Source: an uncultured Candidatus Melainabacteria bacterium (GTDB lineage Bacteria; Cyanobacteriota; Vampirovibrionia; Gastranaerophilales; Gastranaerophilaceae). Taken from it: a stretch of 64,000 nt of DNA. The position numbers were made by a program, and so were the translations under genes. Under the pieces are notes generated by a model. The model made no database searches, was not told the origin of the DNA, and was given only the letters and a program-made list of their open reading frames with translations. The stretch is taken from the NCBI GenBank assembly GCA_934693235.1, contig CAKUUY010000007.1, forward strand, positions 16,025-80,024. The letters run 5' to 3'. Every line of letters starts with the position of its first letter. Positions within the stretch are counted from its first letter, which is position 1. Shown here in pieces: positions 44,748-52,365 of the stretch.

Positions 44748-45542
44748 ATGCAAGATAATTTAGAGAGAAAACAAATAAAAAATATAGATTTTAATATTGA
44801 TTTGGCACAAAGTTTTGGTATTTATAAGAACAACACAGAGTTCGATTTGTTGGATTATGCAAGTTCTGTTAATATTTCATGCGGGTTTCATGCTGGGGAT
44901 CCGTTGACTATTCGAAATGCTTTGTTAAGAGCAAAAGAAAAAAATGTTGTTGTAGGGGCTCATATTGGATTTGATGATATTCAAGGTTTTGGTTATCGTG
45001 ATATGAATTTAGATGCGGATGAAATTGAAGCTTTGGTTGTTTATCAAGTTGGAGCATTGATGTCGTTTGCAAAATCTATGAATTTGGAAATAGAACATGT
45101 GAGACCGCATGGGGCGATGTACAAAAGATGTGCCGAAGATTTTTCATTCGCATGTTCTGTTGCAAAAGCTGTTAAAAAATGTTCTGAATGGCTTGTATAT
45201 TATGGTGCAACAGGTGAAATTACCGAAAAAACAGGTGAATTGATTAATATTCCTGTTGCGCATGAAGTTTGTTTAGAAAAAATGTATAATGTTGATGGAA
45301 CTGTAAATACTGTTGCAAGAGATAATGAAAATACAGATATTGAAATTCAAAGATTGAAACAGCTTTTGGTTACATCTCAGGTTTCAAATATTGAGGGTGG
45401 AAAAACTGTTGTAAAAGCAGATACAATTCACTTTACAAATAGATTGTCAAATTCATTAGAATTGATAAAACAAGCGCATAAGGTAATTGAGCCGGTTCCG
45501 GTTAATTACAAAAATGCTTGTTTGTCGGGTTGGGTAGAATAA
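44748..45542 (+). CDS. pxpA: LamB/YcsF family protein, 5-oxoprolinase subunit A type
   Basis: 264 residues. The family motifs are recognisable: NIDLAQSFG, SVNISCGFHAGDPLTIRNAL, VVGAHIGFDDIQGFGYRDM and HVRPHGAMYKRC. PxpA works with PxpB and PxpC to hydrolyse 5-oxoproline to glutamate, but the partners are not present here. Substitutions such as DLAQ for DLNC and GAHIG for GAHPG are unusual. It leads an operon with yvcK, panB and panC, 13 bases before yvcK. Confidence 0.82.
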   Translation: MQDNLERKQIKNIDFNIDLAQSFGIYKNNTEFDLLDYASSVNISCGFHAGDPLTIRNALLRAKEKNVVVGAHIGFDDIQGFGYRDMNLDADEIEALVVYQVGALMSFAKSMNLEIEHVRPHGAMYKRCAEDFSFACSVAKAVKKCSEWLVYYGATGEITEKTGELINIPVAHEVCLEKMYNVDGTVNTVARDNENTDIEIQRLKQLLVTSQVSNIEGGKTVVKADTIHFTNRLSNSLELIKQAHKVIEPVPVNYKNACLSGWVE

Positions 45543-45555
45543 AAGAAGGTATATT

Positions 45556-46911
45556 GTGATAAAAAATTTCAGAAAAAATGTTAAATTGCCGGAAGATGTA
45601 ATGTGGCTAATGCCTGGATTACAGGTAAAAAGATGGTTTGCACTAATATTTTTAGGTGCAGTTTTGATGACACTTGGTATTTTGATTTTATTTGATATTA
45701 AACCGGTGTTTTATACAATGGAATTTATCAGAAAAATTGCAATGAATCTTTCTACAGAATGGCTTGCGTTTGCCGTTGTTATGTTTGGTGCAGGTATTTT
45801 CTTTAAAGGTTGGCAAAAAACAAATCTTTCAATGATTGATGGCGGAAGTAATCATTCGCTGTTGGAAAATTTATACAGAAGACGTAAACTTAATAGAGGG
45901 CCGAAAGTTGTTGCTGTTGGTGGTGGAACTGGGCTTTCAATGTTGTTAAGGGGGGTTAAAAACATTACAAATAATGTTACTGCTGTTGTTACTGTTGGTG
46001 ATGATGGTGGTAGTTCAGGTAGATTACGTGAAGAAATGGGGGTTTTGCCTCCAGGTGATATTCGTAACTGTATCGCAGCATTAGCAGATGATGAAGATTT
46101 GGTTACAAAGTTATTTCAATATAGATTTAAAACTGGAGAGGGGCTGGAAGGTCACAGTTTTGGAAACTTGTTTTTAACAGCTCTTTGTTCAATTACCGGT
46201 GATATGTATAGGGCCGTAAAAGAGTCATCAAATGTTTTGTCTATTCGCGGAAGAGTTTTACCGTCAACCCTTGATGATATGAAACTTGTTGCAGAAATGG
46301 AAGATGGTAGAATTATTCATGGAGAATCAAATATTCCTGAAGCTCATGGCAAGATTAAAAGATTGTTTACTGATCCTCAGAATTGTCAGGCTTTGCCGGA
46401 TGTAATTGATGCAATTAGAGATGCTGAATTGATTATTCTTGGACCAGGAAGTTTGTATACAAGTGTTACTCCAAACTTATTGATTAAAGAGATTGCGCAT
46501 GAGATAGCTATTTCTAAAGCAAAGAAAATATATGTGTGTAATATAATGACTCAACCTGGAGAAACAGATGGTTATAGTGTTACAGATCATATTAACGCAT
46601 TGATTAAACATGCAGGTAGCAAGAAAATAATTGATGCTGTTTTGGTGAACGATTTCATGCCGTCGAATCTAGCTAAAAAGTACCAATTGTCAGGTTCTTA
46701 CCCTGTCAAATTGGATTTAGATAATTTGAGAAAAATGGGAATAAGGCTTGTTTCAAGAAAACTTATTCAGGATAATAAAGAAGGACTTGTTCGCCACAGT
46801 TCAAATCGTGTTGCCAGAGCTATTTATTATTGGTTTAGAAAAGAGCAAAAAGGTCAACATGTAAAAAATGCTATTGAAAAGGTTGAAGAAGAACAAGGTT
46901 GTGCAGTGTAA
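45556..46911 (+). CDS. yvcK: Membrane-anchored YvcK/CofD-like protein
   Basis: 451 residues with a GTG start five bases after AGAAGGT. Two N-terminal membrane helices (RWFALIFLGAVLMTLGILILF and WLAFAVVMFGAGIFF) precede the YvcK core: VVAVGGGTGLSMLLRGV, TVGDDGGSSGRLREEMGVLPPGDIRN, LIILGPGSLYTSVTPNLL, YVCNIMTQPGETDGYSV. YvcK-type proteins bind UDP-sugars and influence cell wall and carbon metabolism. The membrane-anchored layout is the one common in cyanobacteria-like lineages. Stop overlaps the panB start (TAATG). Confidence 0.93.
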   Translation: MIKNFRKNVKLPEDVMWLMPGLQVKRWFALIFLGAVLMTLGILILFDIKPVFYTMEFIRKIAMNLSTEWLAFAVVMFGAGIFFKGWQKTNLSMIDGGSNHSLLENLYRRRKLNRGPKVVAVGGGTGLSMLLRGVKNITNNVTAVVTVGDDGGSSGRLREEMGVLPPGDIRNCIAALADDEDLVTKLFQYRFKTGEGLEGHSFGNLFLTALCSITGDMYRAVKESSNVLSIRGRVLPSTLDDMKLVAEMEDGRIIHGESNIPEAHGKIKRLFTDPQNCQALPDVIDAIRDAELIILGPGSLYTSVTPNLLIKEIAHEIAISKAKKIYVCNIMTQPGETDGYSVTDHINALIKHAGSKKIIDAVLVNDFMPSNLAKKYQLSGSYPVKLDLDNLRKMGIRLVSRKLIQDNKEGLVRHSSNRVARAIYYWFRKEQKGQHVKNAIEKVEEEQGCAV

Positions 46912-47711
46912 TGGTAAAGAAAATTACTGTAAATACAATAAAAAAATACAAAGAAGAGGGGCAGAAGTTTTCTGTCCTTACTGCTTATGATTATTCTACT
47001 GCCAAATATATAGATGAAGCCGGAATAGATATTGTTTTAATCGGTGATAGTCTTGCGATGGTTGCACTTGGGTACGAAACAACTCATAGCATAAGAGTTG
47101 AAGAAATGAGTATTTTTACGAAAGCTGTTGCCAAAGGTGTTTCTCACGCAATGGTTGTTACAGATATGCCATTTTTGAGTTATCACACTGATATCTCAAC
47201 GGCGATAACGAATTGTGGTCAAATGATAAGACTTGGTGCAAATGCTGTAAAAATAGAGGGTTTTAGCGAATATATTTTAAGTGTGATTAAACGACTTGTT
47301 GAAACAGGAATTCCGGTTATGGGGCATCTAGGATTTACACCGCAATTTTTAAATACTCTTGGTGGGTATAAAATTCAGGGTAAAACACAAGAGGCAGCGG
47401 AAGAAATTTTAAAACAGGCTAGAGAACTTGAGAAAGTTGGAGTTTTTTCTATTGTGCTGGAGATGGTTCCTCAAGAGACTGCAAAGTATATTACAGGAAA
47501 CATTTCTGTTCCGACAATTTCTTGCGGGGCCGGAAAGTATTGTGATGCGCAAGTTTTGGTATCGGATGATGTGTTTGGCAAGTTCTCTGAATTTAAACCT
47601 AAATTTGCAAGAAAATATGGCGATATGAAAGAATTAATTTACAATTGTGCTAAAAAATATAACGATGATGTAAAAAACGGTCGTTTCCCATCGGATGAAG
47701 AAGTTTTTTAA
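46911..47711 (+). CDS. panB: 3-methyl-2-oxobutanoate hydroxymethyltransferase
   Basis: 266 residues. First committed step of pantothenate synthesis (methylene-THF plus ketoisovalerate to ketopantoate). Motifs: FSVLTAYDYSTAKYIDEAGID, VLIGDSLAMVALGYETT, AVKIEGFSE, PVMGHLGFTPQ, and PTISCGAGKYCDAQVLV. The ATG overlaps the yvcK stop; the upstream in-frame GTG is rejected. In the usual active site IGIGAG reads ISCGAG here. Confidence 0.95.
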   Translation: MVKKITVNTIKKYKEEGQKFSVLTAYDYSTAKYIDEAGIDIVLIGDSLAMVALGYETTHSIRVEEMSIFTKAVAKGVSHAMVVTDMPFLSYHTDISTAITNCGQMIRLGANAVKIEGFSEYILSVIKRLVETGIPVMGHLGFTPQFLNTLGGYKIQGKTQEAAEEILKQARELEKVGVFSIVLEMVPQETAKYITGNISVPTISCGAGKYCDAQVLVSDDVFGKFSEFKPKFARKYGDMKELIYNCAKKYNDDVKNGRFPSDEEVF

Positions 47712-47743
47712 CAAATGTAAAAATAATGAAAGAGAGAGAAAAT

Positions 47744-48601
47744 ATGTTAGTTCATACAATAGCAGAAGTTAGAGAAAAAGTAAAAGAGTGGAAAAAACAA
47801 GGTTTAACGGTTGGGCTAGTGCCTACAATGGGAGCTTTGCATAAAGGGCATTTGAGCTTAATTAAAAAAAGTGTTGAAAAGTGTGATAAAACAGTTGTTT
47901 CTGTTTTTGTAAACCCAATTCAATTTTGTCCTGGGGAGGATTTGGATAAATATCCGAGAACACTTGATGCTGATAAAGAATTATGTGAAAAAGCAGGTGT
48001 AGATATCGTTTTTGCTCCATCTCCGAGTGAAATGTATGGCGAGGGGCATATTATGTCAAATGATTTTTTGACTTATGTAATTCCTCCATTTTTCTATGTA
48101 AATAAATTATGCGGAAAATCTCGTGTAGGTCATTTTGACGGTGTTTGTACAGTTGTAAACAAATTGTTCAATATTGCTCAACCTGATTTCGCTTTTTTCG
48201 GCGAAAAAGATAGACAGCAATTGATTATTTTGAAAAAAATGGTCAAGGATTTGAATATTCCTGTTCAAATTATACCTTGTCCGATAGTGAGAGAGGAAAG
48301 TGGGCTTGCGTTATCATCAAGAAACAAATATTTGTCTGAAGAGGATAAAGCTAGTGCGTTGGCTTTGAGTAAAATTTTGTTCAATATAAAAGCATGCTAT
48401 AGTAAAGGAATTACGGATGTTAAGGCTTTGGCAGAGACAGCATATTCATATTTGAACGAAAGTCATTCTCTTGAATATTTGGAATTTAGAGATGGTGATG
48501 ATTTGGAAGAAAAACAATTCGCTGATGATAATACAATTGTATTTATTGCGTTGAAAGTCGGAAGTGTAAGATTAATAGACAATATTGCGTTAGGAAATTA
48601 A
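47744..48601 (+). CDS. panC: Pantothenate synthetase
   Basis: 285 residues. Joins pantoate and beta-alanine with ATP. Motifs: GLVPTMGALHKGHLSLI, VFVNPIQFCPGEDLDKYPR, KLCGKSRVGHFDGVCTVVNKLFNI, FFGEKDRQQL and ESGLALSSRNKYL. The ATG at 47744 follows an AGAGAGA stretch. Stop overlaps the next start (TAATG). No panD is adjacent. Confidence 0.96.
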   Translation: MLVHTIAEVREKVKEWKKQGLTVGLVPTMGALHKGHLSLIKKSVEKCDKTVVSVFVNPIQFCPGEDLDKYPRTLDADKELCEKAGVDIVFAPSPSEMYGEGHIMSNDFLTYVIPPFFYVNKLCGKSRVGHFDGVCTVVNKLFNIAQPDFAFFGEKDRQQLIILKKMVKDLNIPVQIIPCPIVREESGLALSSRNKYLSEEDKASALALSKILFNIKACYSKGITDVKALAETAYSYLNESHSLEYLEFRDGDDLEEKQFADDNTIVFIALKVGSVRLIDNIALGN

Positions 48602-49524
48602 TGACTGAGTTATATAAATTAATTATAAAAATACTCAAAGGTGCAATCAACCTTTTGTATGTTTTGCAAATAGGATTGATGGTTTTGGTGTTTTTAACTG
48701 CGACGTATTGGTTTATGAGCTTGATAAATGTAACTGCGTTTGATTTTGCTAAACCTATTGCGGATGGTATTTCAGAATTAGTGTATTCTTTTTATAAACA
48801 AGATGTCGAATTAGGCGGCGTTTTTGTGGATGGTTCACTGCTATTATTTGATTTGATTTCGATTGTTGTAGTTTTTGGAATTGCGAAGTCAAAATATTAT
48901 TTTCATCAAATGATAGATTCTTTGAATATTGCCATAAATAAATCCCAAGAAAAAGAGCAGGAAAAATTTAATAAATCTCTTCAAAAAGAAGTTGAGAAAA
49001 GTATAATGAAAAGCAATAATGTTGCCGTTTTAATTCAATTCAGACTAAAAAATATGTTAGTTGATGCTTGTTGGGGCGGAGATGCGCAAGCTGGTGTTAA
49101 AGAAAAAGAAGACGAAGCTTTTAAGACATTTTATGCCTCAATCAAGAACATAACAGGTTGTAAGTTCGCGAAAACCGGCGATAAGATGTTGATTTTATTG
49201 GATGATTTTGAAAAAGTTGACAATTTGTTGAATTTTATCGATTTGTCCGTAAACAGAATTCGAATAAATATGAAGAAAAAACGTTGGCTTTTGACAAGTT
49301 TTATTTCAGTGGATGTCTATGATGATAAAACGAATTTTAAAGCTGATGTTTATCCTTTGTTAGAAAAACTTTTGACATTGCATATTCAAAATTCGGCAGT
49401 GTGTTTGGGAAACTTTTGTATGCGATATGAATTGTTGTCTGAACCTATGTATAAGCCGTTTTTGCGAGGAACTTATGAAATAAAAGAGCAATGTGATGTT
49501 TGGGCGTTGGTTAAGAAAGTTTAA
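48601..49524 (+). CDS. Hypothetical membrane protein at the end of the pan operon
   Basis: 307 residues. Two membrane segments (LLYVLQIGLMVLVFLTATYW, about 19-38, and LLLFDLISIVVVFGIA, about 80-95) and a Glu/Lys-rich coiled coil lead to a cytoplasmic domain from about residue 140. That domain (NNVAVLIQFRLKNMLVDACWGG, FAKTGDKMLILLDDFEKVDNLL) loosely recalls the nucleotide cyclase or GGDEF fold, but no catalytic motif is present. Translationally coupled to panC. Function unknown. Confidence 0.75.
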   Translation: MTELYKLIIKILKGAINLLYVLQIGLMVLVFLTATYWFMSLINVTAFDFAKPIADGISELVYSFYKQDVELGGVFVDGSLLLFDLISIVVVFGIAKSKYYFHQMIDSLNIAINKSQEKEQEKFNKSLQKEVEKSIMKSNNVAVLIQFRLKNMLVDACWGGDAQAGVKEKEDEAFKTFYASIKNITGCKFAKTGDKMLILLDDFEKVDNLLNFIDLSVNRIRINMKKKRWLLTSFISVDVYDDKTNFKADVYPLLEKLLTLHIQNSAVCLGNFCMRYELLSEPMYKPFLRGTYEIKEQCDVWALVKKV

Positions 49525-49567
49525 CCACCTATTGATTTTTTATATTTTTTTATTTAATATTAAATCA

Positions 49568-49690
49568 TACCGCAGACAGTTAGCGGAGGTCGGATGTGGT
49601 GTATAAGTCACAAAGACTCTGAACTCCTTAATAATTCAGCTAACCGAGGTGAACAGTCGAAATATAAGATAGATTTGTTAACCTATGAGA
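49568..49690 (+). ncRNA. Ribosomal protein L10 leader RNA
   Basis: A structured leader before rplJ. CCGCAGACAGTTAGCGGAGGTC and CAGCTAACCGAGGTGAACAGTC carry the paired TTAGC/GCTAA arms and the conserved AGACAG and GAGGTG elements of the L10(L12)4 binding site. This would let free L10-L12 repress the rplJ-rplL operon. Boundaries are approximate. Confidence 0.8.
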
Positions 49691-49797
49691 TTTTGCGGCC
49701 AATATTGGAAAAGCAAAGTCTTTTTTGATATTTGGGTAAATTAGGTCGATAACAGATTGTTAAGTCAATCAAGTAATACAAACAAAAGGAGCTAATC

Positions 49798-50319
49798 ATG
49801 GCAACAAAAGCTTTTAAATCTGAAAAAATAGATGCTATAAAAGCAAAAGCAGAAAAAGCCCAAGTAGCTATTTTGACTGAGTATAAAGGTTACACAGTAG
49901 AAGAAATCACTAACTTGAGAAGAAGTATTCAAAAAGACGGTGGCGATTACATGGTAACTAAAAATACTTTGGCAAAAATCGCTTTAAAGGGTACTGATTT
50001 TGAAGTTCTTGCTGATTCTTTAACAGGCCCTGTGGCTATTGCTTTCGGTTTTGAAGATCAAGTAAGTCCTGCAAAAGCAGTTGCAAAATTTATTAAAGAT
50101 ACCAAAAAAGGTGCTATTTTAGGTGGCGCGTTGGATGGAAACCTATTATCCGCTAAAGAAGCTGAGGCATTGGCAAAAATGCCTTCAAAAGAAGAACTTC
50201 TTGCGAAAATTCTTGGTTCTATCAACTCACCTGCTTCAGGCATCGTTGGATCTATCAACGCAGTTATGGCTCAACTTACAAGAGCTATGGCAGCAGTCAG
50301 AGACCAAAAATCTGCGTAA
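49798..50319 (+). CDS. rplJ: 50S ribosomal protein L10
   Basis: 173 residues. Forms the base of the ribosomal stalk and holds L7/L12 dimers. Motifs: AILTEYKGYTVEEITNLRR, YMVTKNTLAKIAL, LTGPVAIAF, and the C-terminal helix for L12 binding (ASGIVGSINAVMAQLTRAMAAVRDQ). AAAGGAG precedes the ATG by six bases. Confidence 0.97.
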   Translation: MATKAFKSEKIDAIKAKAEKAQVAILTEYKGYTVEEITNLRRSIQKDGGDYMVTKNTLAKIALKGTDFEVLADSLTGPVAIAFGFEDQVSPAKAVAKFIKDTKKGAILGGALDGNLLSAKEAEALAKMPSKEELLAKILGSINSPASGIVGSINAVMAQLTRAMAAVRDQKSA

Positions 50320-50392
50320 ATTTTGCGGGTTTTGGCAAGTGTGCCGCTTAGGTGCATAACAAGTACAAAAATAACTTAAAAGGAGAAAAATA

Positions 50393-50764
50393 ATGAGTAA
50401 CGTAGAAACAATTTTAGAATCAATTGAAAAATTAACTTTGTTAGAAGCAGCTGAATTAGTAAAAGCTATGGAAGAAAAATTTGGCGTATCTGCAGCAGCT
50501 CCTGTAGCAGTAGCAGCAGCTCCAGTAGCAGGCGAAGCAGCAGCTGAAGAAGCTTCTGAAGTAAACGTAATCTTGGCATCAGCTGGTGCTAACAAAATCG
50601 CTGTATTGAAAGAAGTTAGAGCTATCACAGGTCTTGGTTTGAAAGAAGCTAAAGATTTAGTTGATGGTGCTCCTAAAGCTGTTAAAGAAGGCATCAAAAA
50701 AGAAGATGCTGAAGCTATCAAAAAACAACTTGAAGCAGCTGGTGCAACTGTAGAAATTAAATAG
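50393..50764 (+). CDS. rplL: 50S ribosomal protein L7/L12
   Basis: 123 residues. N-terminal dimerisation domain ([21 protein letters not shown]), Ala-rich hinge, and C-terminal factor-binding domain ([20 protein letters not shown], then [11 protein letters not shown] and [14 protein letters not shown]). AAAGGAG ribosome binding site. Second gene of the L10 operon. Confidence 0.98.
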   Translation: MSNVETILESIEKLTLLEAAELVKAMEEKFGVSAAAPVAVAAAPVAGEAAAEEASEVNVILASAGANKIAVLKEVRAITGLGLKEAKDLVDGAPKAVKEGIKKEDAEAIKKQLEAAGATVEIK

Positions 50765-50788
50765 TCGATTGATTATGATTTTAGAAAA

Positions 50789-50817
50789 GACTTCCTAAAC
50801 CGAGGAAGTCTTTTTTT
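50789..50817 (+). terminator. Terminator after rplL
   Basis: GACTTCCT pairs perfectly with AGGAAGTC around AAACCG, then T7. It directly abuts the -35 box of the next pilin module. Confidence 0.93.
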
Positions 50818-50818
50818 A

Positions 50819-50847
50819 TTGAAAAATTGCATGAAACATGTTAAAAT
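50819..50847 (+). promoter_or_regulatory. Conserved module promoter, class B copy 2
   Basis: TTGAAA (50819-50824), 17-base spacer ending in ATGT, TAAAAT (50842-50847), six bases, then ATG 50854. Same geometry as 13553-13581, and again leaderless. Confidence 0.75.
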
Positions 50848-50853
50848 ACATAT

Positions 50854-50934
50854 ATGAAATTAAAAGAAGAGCTGAAAAATGTTGAATTTGCGATGAAAAT
50901 TGCCGTCGGGGGGGGGGCAATCGCGGCGCGGTGA
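50854..50934 (+). CDS. 26-residue leader ORF with ten-G tract (class B copy 2)
   Basis: Starts MKLKEELKNVEF, passes the G tract as AVGGGAIAAR and stops at TGA 50932-50934. It differs from the 13588 copy by a few substitutions in each half. One extra G would carry the frame into 50931-51494. Confidence 0.55.
   Translation: MKLKEELKNVEFAMKIAVGGGAIAAR
50908..50917 (+). repeat. G10 homopolymer tract
   Basis: Ten G between GCCGTC and CAATCGCGGCGCGG inside the class B leader ORF. Confidence 0.95.
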
Positions 50935-51494
50935 CGCATAAGCGAGATTGTTACGTAGAGAGGCTTAGCGGCCTTAATGTAAAGATGTATAGTCTGTTAC
51001 GTGCAGCAAAGCAACTAGGAAGCGAAGAAGCTAAATTTTTAGCAATTAGAGAGTCTGTAAAATTATTCAGAATAAATAAAGGAAACTTATCCTCTCTCCA
51101 AGGGAGAGAGTTAGAGAGAGGGGTAAATTTGATTAATTCAGATTGCGCAACGTGGTGCGCGATGACAGATGATGGTGAGAATTTACTAAAAATCACATGT
51201 CATTCTGAGGACAACAACATTTTGAGTCCGAAGAATCTTCTTAAAGAACTTCAAGCAGAGCTTTCGCTGAACGCTCAAGATGACGAAAGTGATTTTTATA
51301 TAGAAACATTTTTATCTCGCCCCAACGGGGAGAGAAGAAATTTCTTAGCGAATGTTAATGAGCTTAGAAATTTCAGAGAGGGGTGTAATTTAAGAACCCT
51401 CTCCCGCATTTGTAGCGTTCGCAGAAGCTCACTAACAACTGCGACCTCTCACAAAGAGAGAGGTGTGAGATTCCGTAATACAAATATGATTTAG
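50931..51494 (+). other. Alternative-frame extension of the class B leader, repeat-derived
   Basis: A 187-codon open frame reached from ATG 50854 if the tract is 11 or 8 G. Much of it is interspersed repeat read as protein: SSLQGRELERG (shared with the class A leaders), the 51199-51285 element, and SRICSVRRSSLTTATSHKERG (shared with 13665). It ends 32 bases before the pilin ATG at 51527. It is probably not a folded protein, but the frame has stayed open. Confidence 0.4.
51199..51285. repeat. Interspersed GTCATTCTGAGG repeat, full copy
   Basis: GTCATTCTGAGG at one end and CTCAAGATGAC at the other form imperfect terminal inverted repeats. The interior resembles 36608-36674 and 56745-56862. It lies inside the alternative-frame extension. 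Confidence 0.75.
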
Positions 51495-51526
51495 AAATAT
51501 ATAATACAAGAAAGGAAATAAGAAAT

Positions 51527-52339
51527 ATGAATGCAAAACATCCAATCCGAAATGACCTTCGTGTCCTAGTGCCTCAGTATCCTAGTAACTTTTATCATAA
51601 AAAAGCCGCCTTTACCTTGGCCGAGGGTGCTACGCACGTAGCCCACTGGAAAGACTCACGCAAAGTAGCATTTACCTTGGCGGAGGTTTTAATCACTCTT
51701 GGTATTATTGGTGTTGTTGCAGCTTTGACTTTGCCTAATTTGATTGAAAACCATAACAGAAAAGTTGTTGAAACTCGGCTTGAAAAAGTTTATTCAACAA
51801 TGAATCAAGCTATAAGAATGGCAGAATTGGATTATGGAGATCGTGAAAATTGGTTTGTTGATTCCGCTGATAAAATAGAACAAAAAGCGTGGATTAAAAA
51901 ATATATATTACCGTATGTAAAATACAATAAGTTTGATGAAATTAAAATTAATGGAGCGTACATGAATGTAATATATTTTGCAGACGGTAGCGCTTTAGTC
52001 AGAATATCTACGAATGGTAGAGATTGGATTTTTTTCCCAGGAAATATTGAAAAATGTATAAAAACTCCGACAGCAAGTTATAAAAATCATATAGGGAAAT
52101 GCTCTTTTGCATATTATTATAATCCTGTTTCTACAAAGAATACTATTGTATCAAAGTCTTATAGTCCGTACGGTATTGGTTGGGATAGATTGGGTAATAA
52201 TCCGGAAGAGACTTTAAAATACCATACAAATTTTGGCTGTTACAATCAAGAAAGCACATGGCGTGGCTTTTGTACTGCATTAATTCACCGCAACGGTTGG
52301 AAATTTCCCAAAGATTATCCATATAGAGTTCACTACTAA
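51527..52339 (+). CDS. Type IV prepilin-like protein with duplicated cleavage motif (class B copy 2)
   Basis: 270 residues. Start MNAKHPIRNDL mirrors the 14002 protein. Two prepilin motifs lie 20 residues apart (KKAAFTLAEG and RKVAFTLAEVLITLGIIGVV), the second followed by the full hydrophobic helix. The globular part has pilin-like features (ADGSALVRISTNGRDWIFFPG) and several cysteines. AGAAAGGA ribosome binding site, plus a TATAAT at 51500-51505, so expression need not depend on the G-tract leader. Its C-terminus is not GC-rich, unlike the class A proteins. Confidence 0.83.
   Translation: MNAKHPIRNDLRVLVPQYPSNFYHKKAAFTLAEGATHVAHWKDSRKVAFTLAEVLITLGIIGVVAALTLPNLIENHNRKVVETRLEKVYSTMNQAIRMAELDYGDRENWFVDSADKIEQKAWIKKYILPYVKYNKFDEIKINGAYMNVIYFADGSALVRISTNGRDWIFFPGNIEKCIKTPTASYKNHIGKCSFAYYYNPVSTKNTIVSKSYSPYGIGWDRLGNNPEETLKYHTNFGCYNQESTWRGFCTALIHRNGWKFPKDYPYRVHY
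51611..51685 (+). repeat. 60-base duplication of the prepilin motif (copy in 51527 gene)
   Basis: FTLAE codons at 51611 and 51671, exactly 60 bases apart. The insert is nearly identical to those at 35432 and 55628 and includes GCTACGCACGTAGC. Confidence 0.85.
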
Positions 52340-52365
52340 AAAACTTTGCTCCGCCTAAATTATGT

